Origin: Xenopus tropicalis
Lineage: Eukaryota > Chordata > Amphibia > Anura > Pipidae
Direction of reading: 5' to 3'
DNA length: 64,000 nt
Assembly (NCBI RefSeq): GCF_000004195.4
Contig: NC_030678.2
Location: 88,386,904-88,450,903 of the forward strand
Shown: positions 37,091-51,452 of the stretch, piece after piece
Position numbering within the stretch: the stretch's first letter is position 1
Layout of the letters: the number at the start of each line of letters is the position of its first letter
Position numbers and translations under genes: made by a program
The notes under the pieces: model-generated
The model's database searches: none
Told to the model about the DNA's origin: nothing
The model's input: the letters and a program-made list of their open reading frames with translations, nothing else

Positions 37091-38459
37091 AAGAACAGTT
37101 TCACTTGTTGCTTCCTAATATATGACCCCAGTGGAGTTTTATTATTTCTCTAGCTTGACATTAAAATATTGCTTTCTGCACAGTAATAGGAACACTGAGC
37201 TTTAAGACATATTATCTCATTATAAGGATGTTTCTATGATTATTTGTTTATTTATCTGTTAGATGCACAGATTTCGGTGTGGTGTTGGAAGCTCTATATT
37301 GCTTTCTCTCTGTATGAAGATGTAGTATGTGCTCAAGGAGAGGTTTTATCTGTTATATTGTTGTATATCTGAGTGATGTATTACAAAACAATCATGCTGT
37401 TATGATTTATTTTAAACCTTAGCTGAACACTGAATTTTCCATGCAATAAATATCCTGTACATCACAGCTGATAATGATGCTTAAAAAATAACCGCTGCTG
37501 AAGAAGATATAGATGTTTTAGATTTGTAACATGCATCTTGTGTCATTGAGATATGTACATTCTCAGAGAGGATTCTGGGAAGAGATCGGATCACAACAAA
37601 CAAATGAAAAAAGCTACAAAATTATTTTCCCGCTATTGTATGGCTGTCAGTAAATCTTGTAAACACGGAATTATTCACTCTCAGCATTAAAGGATGGTGT
37701 CATAGATTCTATGAAAGGCCATCTCTGAAGATAAATGGTCATTTATACTGTTCTGGATTCTTTCCTGCAATTTCCATGAATTTTTTTGAGCTTGAAAAAG
37801 AAATGAGTATGTAGTGAATCAGGGCTTTCAAGTTAAAGATGTCAGAGCGGAAATCTTAGAGTCTTTACTGCACACTTCCTTTGTGATGGCAGTGTAATAC
37901 CCATTCTGAGAAGGAACAATCATACAGGCTGCCAAAAAATGCAATGATACACAATGCCCGGGGCAGTGAATGGGAAGAATGCGGGAAGGACAAAGCACAG
38001 AAATGATGCTGAAATTCTGTTGTAGGTACTGTAAAAAAAAAACCAAACAAAACTGTGTGTAGCACAGAATTCTACACAAGTAAGCCCCCACACACATTTC
38101 CAGAATCAACCCAGTTTGAAGTTCTGTTCCTACCCCTCTCTGGGTAGAAAGCAGGGTATTAAAGGGCAATTGGTATATAGAGAAAGTCTAATATCTGTAA
38201 TCTAATATCTTTATCTAATATAATGTCAAACAGAAATTCAATTGTCTCATTCAGTACTGACTTTGTAGACTTCCAACTTTTGACCTAAAGCTGGCCATAC
38301 ACATACTGATAAAATTGTATGTACAATTTTCGGAACATGTGTTGGCTCCGAATTATCGCCTTGATAATTTTCTTACCATGGCGATTAGTTGTTTAGCCAA
38401 TTGGCCAAGTTAGAGAATTTCAGTTGGATAACAATAAAATCTGCTCATGTATTGTGTAT

Positions 38460-39025
38460 TAGGGATGTAGCGAACATCGCCAAAAATGTTCGCGGACCCG
38501 TTCGCGGACTTTCGGCAAAACTCGCAAATATTCGCGAACTTTGCGAACCCCATAGACTTCAATGGGAAGGCGAACTTTAAAACCTAGAAAAGCCATTTCT
38601 GGCCAGAAAACTGATTTTAAAGTTGTTTAAAGGGTGCCACGACCTGGACAGTGGCATGCAGGAGGGGGATCAAGCAAAAATTTCTCTGAAAAATACTTTG
38701 TAAAAAAAAACCGCCAAAAAAAACAGCCAAAAAATAACGAAAAACAAAAAAGCGACAAAAAAACGCCAAAAAATAACGAAAGGAAAAAAAAACGCCAAAA
38801 AATAACGCCAAAAAAAAAAAACGCCAAAAAAAACCGCGGCGAACCCAAAATGGCGAACATCGCCAAAAGTCCGCGAATTTGCGCGAACGCGAAAAATTAA
38901 ACAACAACCTTGGAGGACCTAAAAAGTCACTTTCGACCGCAAAAAAAAAAAACCCACCCAAAAAAAAACATCGAACCCAAAAGTGGCGAAATCCCAAAAG
39001 TCCGCGAATTTGGCGCGAATGTCAA
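38460..39025. mobile_element. Truncated inverse copy of the TAGAGATGTAGCGAAC hAT
   Basis: Starts TAGGGATGTAGCGAACATCG and contains the GGTGCCACGACCTGGACAGT block that appears in reverse at about 36910-36940, so it is the opposite orientation of the 36006 element. From 38700 to 38835 it degenerates into A-rich AACGCCAAAAAA repeats. The right end is missing. Low-complexity open frames here (38617-39064) are not genes. Confidence 0.6.
38700..38835. repeat. A-rich (AACGCCAAAAA)n low-complexity tract
   Basis: About ten irregular units of CGCCAAAAAA and ATAACGAAA within the truncated hAT copy. Confidence 0.75.
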
Positions 39026-39029
39026 AACC

Positions 39030-39398
39030 GGAGATCAAACAGAGGTAAGGAACAGGAGTCGTAGAACAGGGTAAGGTAACAGAATCAGGCAGGTATGAGG
39101 GCAGGAGTCGGGCAGGAACAGGGACTGGAACAAGCGGGTAAGGTCACTGGAACGTAAAGGGCTTAATGATCAAGCAACCAGGGGCTGCTTGTGACAGGCT
39201 TATAAAGTCCGTTAATTGACCGATTGGAACCACCTGGGCTAATTAAGGGAGGAGAAGGAGAACATAAACACAGAAGCAAAGAAGAGGGGTTAACAGAATG
39301 TTCAGGCTGGATGCCCAAAGTCTCCAGTGGCTCAGTGAGGTAATGCAGAACCTGCCCAACATAGAGTCCAGAGTTCTGGTACAGGCAGGTCCTGACAG
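39030..39398 (-). mobile_element. Possible truncated Gypsy-type LTR
   Basis: Read on the minus strand it begins TGTCAGGACCTGCCTG, a start typical of Ty3/Gypsy LTRs. It is GC-richer than its surroundings. Only one end is seen and no internal region. It is joined to the truncated hAT copy without clear borders. Confidence 0.35.
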
Positions 39399-40774
39399 GT
39401 GTCTGCCAACTATTTCATGTTCAGAACATATTCATATGAAGAACATACGATTTGTATTTTAAAGGTTTTATCCTACAATTTCAGTCTGAATGTTAATTTT
39501 AGATAGTTGAATTTAAACGTATTACCGATATCCGAACGTTCGTCAGAAGAAGACTAAAATCTGAATATATATGGCCAGCTTAAAAGATTTCTCCAGTGCA
39601 ACCAAAATAGCATTTTACAGATGGACTTTGAGTGAGAATCACATTGCATTGAGTTTAAAGTTCAGATGCGTTCAGATGGATGATGTTTCACCCTAAGGGT
39701 CATTGCCCCTCAAAATTCTGGCTAACAAAACACTGGGTAATGGAACAGATTGATCCGTATTTTGGTCAAATGTAATCTATAATTCTTTGTGATAGCTATG
39801 GCTACCTTGTTTTGGTGTCAGTCAGAAAGTAAACCATTATAAGGTTTTGTTCCAGCAACAGAACCTTATGTTGACAAGCCTATTTATATAGTGTATACAT
39901 ATTGTACATGCTCATTTATCATAGACCTTTGGGTTTTTTATCACAGCAATCTCTTGCCTACTTTGGGCCGAATTAATTCTTCAATGAGAAAACATAAGAT
40001 AATTTTTTCTCACTGAATTGAATCTGGCCCATTGTATGATGTTCTCTCATTATACAATGTATGAAATTTTGGGGCAGATTTATGATTGCAGAAGCTGAAC
40101 TCACACACGGTTTTGGGCAAAAATACCTTGTTCAATGAGGTGATATTTCTGAATGACCATTTCATATACAAGCTCCCTTTACCTTCTCAGTATTTTTATT
40201 TAATCTGTACTTTTTATATATATATATTGTATTTAATATGTATTTAATTTAATATATATTGTTTAATATATTTAATTCATTTAATGCATTTACACTGCAC
40301 AGGTACAATCTACAGCATACTAAACAAAATGGTTATGGTGTGGTTCAAAGAAATCAGGCTACATGAACATCACTGAACTGTAGCCTTATTTGCATGTAAA
40401 CAAACCCATTTCACAATTATTTTAGATGTAGGAATGGTGGGGGATAATAGCTCTTGGCAAGGAATGTACAAGTGACCTTGGTGGTTTCCTCTATAATTTG
40501 TGTGTATCTTTTGCAGAGCCCTGATGAGAAACACTAGTTTAAGGGTATAAAGCCCCCATTTGAGGTGAAGCTCTTTGCATGTCTCTTTACTTTGCTAACA
40601 GTCTGTGTAAAGTGGTGTAGCCTGGAAAGCATTACAGCCAACACCAGATTTGTTACGTGCGGATTTGTGCCCAGCACACCCCCCCCACATCCACGCATGC
40701 GTGCCCAGCCCTCCCTCATGGAGCCTGGTTACATCTGTTGTACCAGCCTGTGCAGAAGTGTGTGTAATGCCGAA

Positions 40775-40997
40775 TAGTGATGAGTGAATCTGTCACGTTT
40801 TGCTTTGCAGAAAAAGTCGCAAAACAGGGAGCGTCCCAAAAAATTGTCATGCACGATAATACGCTTGACCGCGACAATTGTTTTGATGAGAGACAATTCT
40901 TTTGATGGGAGACAATTCTTTTTGACGTGCTGCAAATTTTTTCACGGCAAATTTTGACACAGAATCCATGCCTGGAGAATTTTTTTGCCCATCACTA
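40775..40997. mobile_element. hAT MITE, TAGTGATGAG family copy
   Basis: Starts TAGTGATGAGTGAATC and ends CCCATCACTA. The interior has GACAATTCTTTTGATG repeated. The 8-bp flanks do not match, so the duplication has decayed. Confidence 0.7.
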
Positions 40998-43900
40998 GTG
41001 CTAAAGCCTTCTAGCCTGCGCATACCCAGTCACTGACATTCACTGGGGTCCAGAGCTCTGCTGTTGCTGTAACCATTTATGTATCAAATAAAGCAAATTA
41101 AAATATGATATGTTGTTGTGTTATGCAGTCTTTCCACACATAGCTGGAAAACTCAGATCACCCATCTTAGATCACCACCACAAAGGTTCCCTGAATACTA
41201 TTTTTTATCTGGCAACTGAGAAGTAAAGTGCTAGAGATTTTTAAAAGCCACAGAAGCTCACAAATTGTTGCAAAGTGGTACTGCCTCTAGACATCAGGAA
41301 AATGAGTGGATGAGCTCAATAAAATGTTTGCCTCATTTGTATAACATCTTACTGTAGCACATGTTTAATTTCTGTGGTTAATAAACTTGTCTTTTTTCTT
41401 CTACTCTTGTTTTGTATCATTTAAAATCTTTAGCATTCTTCACATTTAGCTGTTTTCTGGAGAATAACTTCCCAGTTCCCTAATTAGCTATTAAGCTGAT
41501 CATCCTTCCATATAACTGGGAGTGTGCCCTGGGAACAAGAGTGCATTGCTTTAGACGTGTCAGAAAAGCATTATTTAGCCATCGCAATGACAAAGAGGAG
41601 AAGAAAAAAAAGACTGAAAACAGAGAGGGAAACAGCAAAGAAAACAAATAGGAGGTGATGTAATAAATGGTACTAAGTTTACCCAGGTGCAGTAACCTAT
41701 AGCATCCAATCAGCAGGTAGCATTTACTGGTTGCTATGGGTACCTCAAGGTGTGTTTTTTAGATGTGCAAATAAAGGTTGATCGATTTTAATACCAGCTG
41801 TTGCGGCTTTTTATGCTGACCTGGAGTGCATTGCCAATGTGTGAAGTTTTGCTATGGGTAACTGTACCTAGGCATTTATTACATATGGGGGATAGGGCAA
41901 TGTTACTTACGGTAGCATATCTAATATTTGGACTGATAATATACAGTATATGGCTGAGTGGACTGATCATTTCCCATGTCAATGTGCAATCTTCATACCT
42001 GTGATGAGCACTATTGTATGGCATGTATTGCAGTCAGGCACATAATATAAAAGTTAAGTTATGCAAACATTTTGCACCAGGTTCACAATGGCATTAACTT
42101 TAGTTCTGCATGTCCTATGCTTAGGCATTAGGGCAGAAGACCATAGCAGCACTGGTTGTTCTGGAATGTGGTATTAAATGACCAAGATTATACAGAAGAG
42201 TTAGTTATTCCATATTGTAAGCTACACATCCCATATACCTCACCCATCTGAAATATGGGAGTTACAGCAGCTAAATACATGGTACATTGTTTGAGCCAAA
42301 TTGCATCTGTTTTAATGTGTAGCGAGAAATGTATTGCGAACAGTCACACAAATTACATGATATTTCTGCCCACTTCTGAAAGATATTCTGTGTGCTTTAC
42401 TTCAAAACTATTTTCAGGATATGAACTTGGCAAAATGGTCAATATATCTTCTGCAATCTCCCAGCTCATTAAAAAGAGGTAGATAAAATCCTGTTAAACT
42501 CTATTTGTAACATAAAGTGACTGTTTCTAATTTACCCTAATGGTCTCCTCCTCATCACTTTCTGTCATGTTTTCTTCTGTGTCCTTATGATATTATCTTT
42601 CTTGAAATGGCCCCTTCCCATGCACTGACAATTCTGCATGCAGATCTCATGGAACAAGGCAGAAGTGTTTGGTACATAAGCACTTATCCGTTCCATGTTA
42701 TTCTCCTGCCAGAGTTAGAATATAAGCCTGATGGGATCAACTTGTTCTTATATTGCTTCTATATTAATAATTCACCACTTATATAGTGCTGGCTAGATTA
42801 TTGGTTCTATTTAAGGGGACATACAGAAAAAGAACACAAATTATAGACCTTTGTGCATAACATGCTATTTTTATTATGCTAAAAAAAGCAATAAATGCAC
42901 TTCTATATTTAATGCTTTGCTTTAAGGGAGAGGAAACTTCCAAATGATTTTTAACCATGGATTCCCTTGCAGAGGACCCCACTTCATCATCTCACATGGT
43001 TCTAGCTCTCAGAACACATCTTCCTGGTTGTCAGTCACAGCTGTTGAGTCTTTTGGAGAGAACAGTGGGTTCCATGGTTAAAACCCGTAGGGGGGATCTT
43101 TCCTAAAGAAGAGCTCATTACTTTCTTAGTATCTAGAACAAAAGTAATCCTAGGTATGCCTTCCATCCCAGTTTCCACTTATTTTTATAATGCCTTACAA
43201 TGCCTCTGCTCTATATGTTACATATACAAAATGGCATAGTATATTTTGGTTTTTATGTTGGAAGTCAAATACAAAGTGCACATTATGTCAGTATAGCAGT
43301 TACTTGGCTCATTTGCTCGAAAATCCTCAGAAGTAATCATATCTGGAGCCCATTTATTGACCCCCAAAGTGATTACTAGGCTATACAATGTCTCCATAAC
43401 TTAGTTAAGCAAAGATCTGACTCAATGCTTAGCAGAAGGAATTATTGATGCTGATGATAAGATCTTGTACATAATGTAAGTATCTAGGAAATAACTTGGC
43501 TGTATCTCATGTGCTTTAGAAATACAAAGTAGCAAACATCTGCTTTATATGGGATGCTTTTATATTCATTTGTTAATGTTAAAGATGCACGTCTGCTAAG
43601 CAACTTATAAGTTAGTCCTATTTTGTATATTCTTTTTTGTACATTTTTGGCCTCAAATGAAAATTCTATCTTGTTGTTGTGGTCCTTGACCCAGGAAACC
43701 GAGGAACAGATTGTGGAGGTTCAGTTGTATTGTTTAGTTTTAGTTAGTGTTCTGTTACTAAGCTTGCTAATTATATTGTGGGACTATATATTTTAATCAC
43801 CATATGAAATTCTATTCAGGTGCCATGATTCAGAATAGTCTGTTAATTAGAGATCTTCTACATTTGTCTTTCCTTTATTATGATGCATTGGGTGCTCAGT

Positions 43901-44391
43901 ACTATCTCTCTATTCTTGTCTCCATGCATTCATCAATATGCTTTTCTAGCAGTCTACTCCTCAACTCACTTATTACTTCCTGACATATACTTATTGCAGA
44001 CTACAGCTGCACCCCTCTTCTGGAATTCATATTCAATCAGACTTTCTCCCAGTCTTTTGGATTTCAACAACAATACCTTCATCTAATTTAGTAGTACTGT
44101 ACATCATAATATCACCTGCTAATTGCAACACTCAATGACACAAGTTCTAATGATTAGAGCTCACCTTACCTCTTGGGTATTTGTATTTAATCTGAACTTT
44201 TATATTTAGACTATTCTATTTTACAGAGCAGGAGAATATGTTGGCAATTTTTATAATAACAATAATATGTACTTGTAAATTTGTGTGGAAAATGCAGTAT
44301 TGTTTTCTCAGTGTGAGGTGTTTTCTATAGACTACAATTTTGCAGTATTATCCATTTATGAACACCAGGGGTGTTGTAATTGCAGTACAGG

Positions 44392-44920
44392 TATGGAACC
44401 TGTTATCCAGTGTGCTCAGGACCTGGGGTTTTCTGGATAAGGGATCTATCCAGTGTTGGACTGGCCCAACAGGAAATCCTGGCCTATACCATGGGCATTA
44501 CTCAATTCAATATGAAAAGAAACATAATAAATAGAGGAAGGAATAGATAATAGTATGTAAAGAGAAGTAATTAAGAGACTAAAGAAAGTGAGTGTACAGA
44601 GAAGGGGAGAGTGGGCCTAAAGTCTAAGGTTTTCTTGTGGGCCTTTGGCACCCCAGTCTGACACTGGATCTTTCCATAATTTGGATAAACATAAGAATCA
44701 TGTAAGCATTAAATAAACCCAATAGAATTGTTTTGCCTCCAGTAAGGATTAATTATAAATTAGTTAGGATCAAGTATAAGACGGTGTTTTAATATTACAG
44801 AGAAAAATAAAATAGTTGTATGAAACGGTATTATTTCATTAAAATGAAGTCTATGGGTGATGGCCTTCCCTTAATTTGGAGCTTTCTGGGTAACTGGATA
44901 AGGGGTCCCATGCCTGAAAC
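44392..44920 (-). mobile_element. TA-flanked MITE with a nested hAT
   Basis: TACAGGTATGGAACC on the left and GGGTCCCATGCCTGAAA on the right, with the family's inner blocks in reverse order. It is split by the 216-bp element at 44451. Confidence 0.65.
44451..44666. mobile_element. hAT MITE, CAGTGTTGGACTGG family
   Basis: CAGTGTTGGACTGGCCC on the left and CCCCAGTCTGACACTG on the right. Flanks GATCTATC and GATCTTTC match at 7 of 8 bases. Removing it restores the host MITE's GGATAAGGGATCT...TTCCATAATTTGG. Confidence 0.75.
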
Positions 44921-45520
44921 ATTTCTTAGCTAACATAGCAAGCATGGCAGCTCTCACACATGTCTACTTTACAAATGCAAATAAACTGACTCTCTACTAA
45001 ATACTTTATGTACTTATACTTGTCTTTTTAAAATTGTCCCTCATACTACAAATCACTTTTTACCCCCAGTGAAATTTCAGCTGCCATTGATTTTTTCTGT
45101 TTTCCATTAAACACATGTTACAACCCATTAATTTATACTTTATTCCATACTGAATATATATGTATTTTGCATGAAATGTGACCTTTATTTTTCGTTAGCA
45201 GATTGTAAGCTGTCACCAGCAGCTCGCTCTCCCTATGTACTTTTAGTTGTGCATCATTGTATCCATTGCTAAAAATAGGTTGCCATATTTATTTCCTTCA
45301 TGAATTGGCACATAGATTGTGCACTGCTTTCCCTCCATGTTTTTTTTTACTGCTTACATAAATATTGTTACCTGTCACTGTGGCATCTAACCTAACACAA
45401 TAGCAATGTGTTTTTTAGGTATCAGTGCCTTTGAAAGCATATTTTCCTGCATGTGTTGCACAATTAGGAGTCTTATATTAACCGTAAGAAACTTTTCTTA
45501 TGTTAAGTTTAAACAATTAT

Positions 45521-45795
45521 GGGACCCCTTATCCAGAAACCCATCCACGAAGCTCTTAATTACAGGAAGACCATCTCACATAGACTCCATTTTAATCAAA
45601 TAATTCTTATTTTTAAACATATTTTCTTTTTCTTTGTAATAATTATACAGTATTTTGTACTTAACTTAATTCTAACTAAGCTACATGAATCTACATTGGT
45701 GGCAAAACAATCCTGTTGTGATCCAAATTACTGAAAAATCCCTTTTCCAGAAAACCCACGTTCCCAAGCATTCTGGATAATAGATCCTATTTGTG
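45521..45795 (+). mobile_element. TA-flanked MITE copy
   Basis: TATGGGACCCCTTATCCAG through GCATTCTGGATAATAGATCC, with the usual interior (ACTCCATTTTAATCAAATAA, CAATCCTGTTG). The ends are eroded. Confidence 0.6.
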
Positions 45796-47454
45796 TATAC
45801 TACCATCTTGAATGTTTCACCTCTTTTGAAATAAATATAGTTTTGCAGTAGTTATCTATTTATCTTTTTTTTTTGGTGACCAGGATATAAGCCCTTAAGA
45901 TTGCTCACTTTTTTCACCAAGTCATGTAAAAAAAAACCTGTGGTATTAGTTTTCCTTCCAAAACTCATAATTTAGGTTTGCAGTGACCTACAAAGAGATT
46001 TAGAGAAATTACAATAACCTGCCATTCCTGAAAAGTAGTAAAGTTGATTATTTCAGCCAATATGAGCAGCACAAGAACAACCTTCTCCAAAGGAATCCTG
46101 GTTTATTAATCTGCTTAATGCCTCCGTTATTAGGAAATACTACACCCAGTTGCAGTTTGTTGTCCTGTAATTTGGTGCAGTAAATCTGTATATTGCTGGG
46201 GCACAGCATGTCCTTCTGTTGCCTGGTGACCAATAAGAGTCTCTCTAGAGACAAAAAGAAAAATACTGTGTCTGCAGAATGCAACCAATTCCTATTAAAA
46301 ATTCAGCCATAGAATTTAGTATCCCAAAGCCTACACAGCACATTGGTATGGTCTTAATTTCCCTGATCAGCAAGACAGTAGATTTATTAGCATGCCATCA
46401 TTACAGATGTTGGTTAGCTAACATACCGTCCTCTGTATAGTATGCAGAAGTTCGGCACTTTTAATAACCATTGCATAATGCATAGAAATGCAGATTATAA
46501 CAGAACTGGCACATTACAATTTGCAGTTTAAGCGAAACAAATTGCTACAGATACACAATAGATTGCTAGGGCCTAAGTAAGTGCAAGGACTGAGCACAAT
46601 TTTTTAAATGCATGTTTTTGTACCAAGAATGTAGGATGAATTGTCAGAATTATAGGGTCATTTTGGACACATAATAAGTAGAATAATGTCGCAATACAGG
46701 ATAATACAAGTTGTTGTGGATGGTTTTAAAGTGGCAATTGAGTTACTTTTGGATGGCATAGAATCAAATTCAACTGATGTAAGGGGGCCCTGAAATTACT
46801 GCCAACTGTATGCTGTTGGCAGTTCTAGGGGTATCTAGCACACGTTTGTTAGGTGCCTACATATTTGCCCTGACTTGGTTATACCTGCCTAGCAAAGCTT
46901 TAACTTAAAAAAACATCCACAGGACCCTTACGTAACAATGAAAAGTCAGTACCTACAAAAATTGCCCTCATCTAGCTTTTGATTACCCTAACAGCAATCC
47001 TGGGCTGCTGTATTTAGAGAAAACAGGCAATGGTTTAGTGTTTATTTCCTTATTGGGACATGCTAATAACAAAGAACTGTAGTCCCAAAACATGTGCGAC
47101 ACAACTGACAGCAAATGTTTTGACATTTGCACTTCATTAGTTCATAGCCTAGTGAAGGAGTAAATTCTAATTGTATACTCTGTAGCCTACTGTAGCCAAA
47201 TTGCCTTCCATTCAGGAGGACAAGCCAAACAGCCATTTAAATGCTGTGCATGCTGTAAATGAGTGTGAGCCCAACTGCAGGCAAGTACTGTATGTACATA
47301 ATCAAAAGCCAAGATTCATACTATTTACAGGAACAGTTCCATTTGCTGTAGCATGACTTCCGAGTGTAGGCAACAGAACTATAAAAGAAGCAGCAAACAT
47401 TCTCCATTGTACAAAGAGGTTTCTTACATCTTTTGGGCTAAAGGATATCAAAGG

Positions 47455-47587
47455 GAATAAAAAGTCACGCGCATCAAAAAAGTCGTGCGGTACCCGCATT
47501 TCACTGATTTTTTGCCGTTTCGCTAATTTTTCATCAGTTAAGCAAACCTTATGGTGAAGCTTAATGGGACGGATTCGCTCATTACTA
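47455..47587. mobile_element. Right-end fragment of the TAGTGATG hAT family
   Basis: Ends GGACGGATTCGCTCATTACTA. Upstream CATCAAAAAAGTCGTGCGG and GCATTTCAC resemble the copy at 31917. The left part is missing. Confidence 0.5.
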
Positions 47588-47594
47588 GCACAGA

Positions 47595-47596
<2 letters not shown>

Positions 47597-47645
<49 letters not shown>
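47597..47645. repeat. (AT)n microsatellite
   Basis: About 24 AT dinucleotides, starting ten bases after the hAT fragment. Confidence 0.9.
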
Positions 47646-47648
<3 letters not shown>

Positions 47649-50600
47649 GTTCCTACTGTCCCTACTGTAAAATATGAGGAGTTCCATGACCATAAAAAAG
47701 CACGAGACCAAAGGCCTTTTCTATAAGCAGAAACATTCCCAATATAATATAATAATACTGCAAGTTATTTAAGTGTAATTCAGCTACAAAGCCTTTCTTT
47801 GCACAGTATATAAAGCCTTTACTTTATGTCAACTTTTAAGAATTACCTTCTTTACCCTCCCTACCTGAAGTCTAGCTTTCTGCTGTCTTCTTGGAAAGAA
47901 GAGAATAAATACAGATTTTCTACAAGTGCTAAGATGAGAGGCAAATGTTTTATTACTGCACTGAAAATCCCAAATATCAGATCATGGACATACCATTATT
48001 TCCTACCGTGTTTCTACTGATGTGGAGTAGAGATACACCACTGTTCAGCAAAGTGAATATATTGTGTTCTGTATTACAATGACACTTCCCCTGGAAAGCA
48101 CATACAATTAAAGCCTCCGGCACTATGGATTATTACTATCTAGACTTGTCATATCCCTGCAACATTGAAAGTGGAATCTGAAGTGCAGTAAATACATTCT
48201 TATATGCCATATCTAAAATCTTAAAAAGCATTGCACACTTCTTTGGTGGTTGGAATGTTGCAGCTGCTATTATGGAGGAAGCGTATTCTCAATATATATG
48301 TGTTGCGGATAGTTAAAATGGCTGGCACTTCTCACAGTTAATGAGACCAAGAAGGTTGCTATAGTTACAGCTAATGCCACAGCTGAAAGAGAAAAAAAAT
48401 ATATATTAGATCAGTGGAATATGGCTGTGATTTTCAGAAGACAGATTTCACACATTCTCTGGAAAGGCAGGTGTTTAAAGAGCAGAAACTAATAAGTACT
48501 AATCCAGCATTACGTTATTTAGCTTACAGGAGCACACATGGAATAATGTACCACTTATTGTACATAATAATAGTTCTATGTCATTGCAGATTTTACTCAA
48601 CATAAAGATTGCTTATAAAGGTCACGGAATTCCAGGATGGCTTGTAATATCCTTATTACATTCTGTAGGTGGCATATTTATTTTTATATTAGGCATGAGT
48701 GGCTTGTTTGTAAAATTACAGAATAATCTGCAATCTTCTTAAAGTAAATAGAGTTGGAGGAGAAGCTGCCTAGGTTTCCAACATTTAGTGCATGGGAAGA
48801 ACTGATACAGACAAGGGCAAAATGGGCTTCCCCCAAGCAGAAGAATAGGGTTTAAGGCAGTGTGTCTCAGTCTCATTCCACCTTAACTAAATTCTTCATT
48901 TCAAGCACCTAATAGCATAATCATTTGGTTTTACAGATGGAGAATTTTGTGTTTAATTAAACTGAGCAAGCATTAAGGCTCCCCCTGTCTCTGCCATATG
49001 TACCCCAGCAGTAGACATTCCAGAGGCAGAGCATAGGAACTAAGCAGTACAGAGAAGGGCTGTATAACATGGATTGTCTGCATAGTGCTATTTCTATACT
49101 ATGGTTTCCAATAAGAGGCTGATTTTTAATACTATATGGCTTACCATTACTTTTTGCATAGCAAAAGGGTAACCAAAAAGACAATGTGTTGAATCTCAGT
49201 GCATGTGACTCCTGGGCAAAAAGTTCCCTGACCTGGTATGGGATAGATTTGGGCACTGTGCAACAATGATTGCATGAGATAAGCATATTTAGTTTAAAGG
49301 AAATTTTACATTAACTGTAATTTGATTATATTACTTTATAGGTGACCTATAATGCATATAACTATATGCGTAGTGTTGGACATTAAAATTTATATATGAC
49401 TTTTACTTGCTATGCTACTGTTTTGAGCACTTATGCCTGGCATCCTGCATCCAACTGTGTGCAATACTCATGCTTATATAGACAGCTGTAGCAATTTGTA
49501 CCATTTAGTTGATGTCTCCTGCTCTTCATGCTATTTACATGGGAAATGAAAAGGATTAGGGTCTTTGAACAACTAATATTTCTTTAAGGCAGTGTTAGCA
49601 TGGGCCCCCTTGGGGGTGCAGTGACTTATTGGTTATAAGGTTTAATTGGCCTAAGGCTGGCTCTGCTTGTTTATTCAACCAATGAAATCCATAAAATCAA
49701 CATTTCAGGGATATACAAATCTTGTTTAGAATGTTGACAATGAGAAAGCATAACACCACCATGTGGTCTGGCAATGTTAACCTTTTTGCAGCAACAAATG
49801 ACAAGAGGAAGAGAAAAATAATGACCTTAAAGTATACATACTTGATTCTATTAAATCTGACACTGATCTGGCAGCTTTATAACACTAGGCAGTGTAAAAT
49901 ATATCACTCCTACTTGCAGCGTTTGTGTTGTTACATGCAAAAGCACTAAACCATCTATCAAAAGCTAAAGAGCCCACAAGCTAGGCTGTCCTGCATTATT
50001 ACCATGTAAATAATTGTCCGTCCTTTTGCGTCAGCGTCAAGAGTAACAAGCCTTTTCTGTCAGGAATCATACGCTCGGATCCTGTTTCTTTGTCAAATTT
50101 GGCTCAGTAGCTTGTGTCAAAGCCGGAACTCGGAAAGGGAAGATATTCCAAGTACAATAGTTAATCCAGCTTTAAATAGAGAGATAGGGAAACAGACATT
50201 GCTTGAGCCTTCCTCCAGCATGAATCAAATAAACTTGAATTTTGTTGCCAAGAAAGAAAAAGATGGTTCAAGGTCTGCATCATAGATGTTACACTGGCTC
50301 CCCTACAGTCAGTGATGCAACAACTCCCAGTACATACAGACAACCAACGCAATTCACAACCTTATAATACTGTACATTGGATAGGAAATTATTTGTTATT
50401 AAGAAGCTGAGGTAGAATATTCAATTTATTCTATCTTAGGTTGTTACACTTAAGTATTATCTAAGTTCAAAGAAAAGATATATGCAGCCTATGCTATCTG
50501 CATCTGAGTTCATTCTACAAGATAGGATCCATACTGCTACAGAAATATATGTTTCTTCCTAAATGCTGTACTATGTGGCAACAGAAACTAAAAAGGAGAG

Positions 50601-51119
50601 ACAAATAAATCATAGTATCATAGATAAAAATGTATTTTTCCTGTTAAGTAGTTCTAGATCATATCTGTTAAACATGCTCGTTGTGCCAAGTGCAATGCTT
50701 TTTTTTTTTTTAACACTCATGGACAAGAAGCCATGTTACATACAAAAAAAGCTAGTTTTAATGAAAATTTTACAATTACTCCAGTTTTTCATCACTGTTC
50801 ATTTTAATTTAAGCTTGTGGAAGGCAGGATTCCAAGTGCAAAAAACAATGCACTTTGACATTTTTGTTGCACTTTGCACCTGCCTTCACTATTTAAATAA
50901 TTCAATGCACAGGAAGTTGTAGCCATCGTCATGATTACAGAGTTGCCTGTGTCCCTTATTGCTGTTTTCACGGTATGTATGTTTTTCATAGGTGTACACC
51001 CTCCTGTCCATTCACATGCACGCTCCTCAAACAAGTAAGTTAGGTAGTAGCAAATTATATGCAAGTTAGGGGACAAGTAGGGTCTCCTCCTGCCCATCCC
51101 TCTTGGATAGAGCAATGCC

Positions 51120-51294
51120 TAAGGGTCAAGACACATGGAGCTACTATTAGCAGCTACTTGTGGCTACAGAAATAGACAATTCTGATCATTTACTACGTGT
51201 GTTTTAGCAGAGGTAATTCTCAGTATTGTCTATGGCAGGGTATTTTCTCGTGTTTAGTAGCTGTGACAAGTAGCTGCTACTAAGTGCACCCTAA
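51120..51294. mobile_element. Small MITE with AGGGTCAAGACACATGG end
   Basis: TAAGGGTCAAGACACATGGAG (21 bases at 51119-51139) on the left; TAGTAGCTGC...TGCACCCTAATG on the right. Inverted AGCAGCTACTTGT / ACAAGTAGCTGCT inner blocks make it a hairpin of about 175 bp. Confidence 0.55.
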
Positions 51295-51452
51295 TGCAGG
51301 TTGCCCTCTATTCAAGTGAGCAGCTGCACGCCTTTGTACTCCAAAACGAAGCACAGAGACCTGCTGAAATTCACACAATGCAGGATACAGTGCGCAAAGC
51401 CTGATTGCGGCCCTTTGTTCGCATTTTGCACAATGAATCCTACATTTTTAAT

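Larger units (their letters stand above)
38289..39580. mobile_element. MITE with AGCTGGCCATACACA ends hosting nested inserts
   Basis: AGCTGGCCATACACATACTG on the left and ATATATATGGCCAGCT on the right, each followed outward by TAA (38286-38288 and 39581-39583). A TAA duplication fits PIF/Harbinger. About 940 bp (38460-39400) in the middle is foreign. Confidence 0.65.

Noticed and set aside
38617..39064. Phe-rich minus-strand and Lys-rich plus-strand frames up to 126 residues
   Set aside because: They are low-complexity translations of the A-rich tract in the truncated hAT copy.
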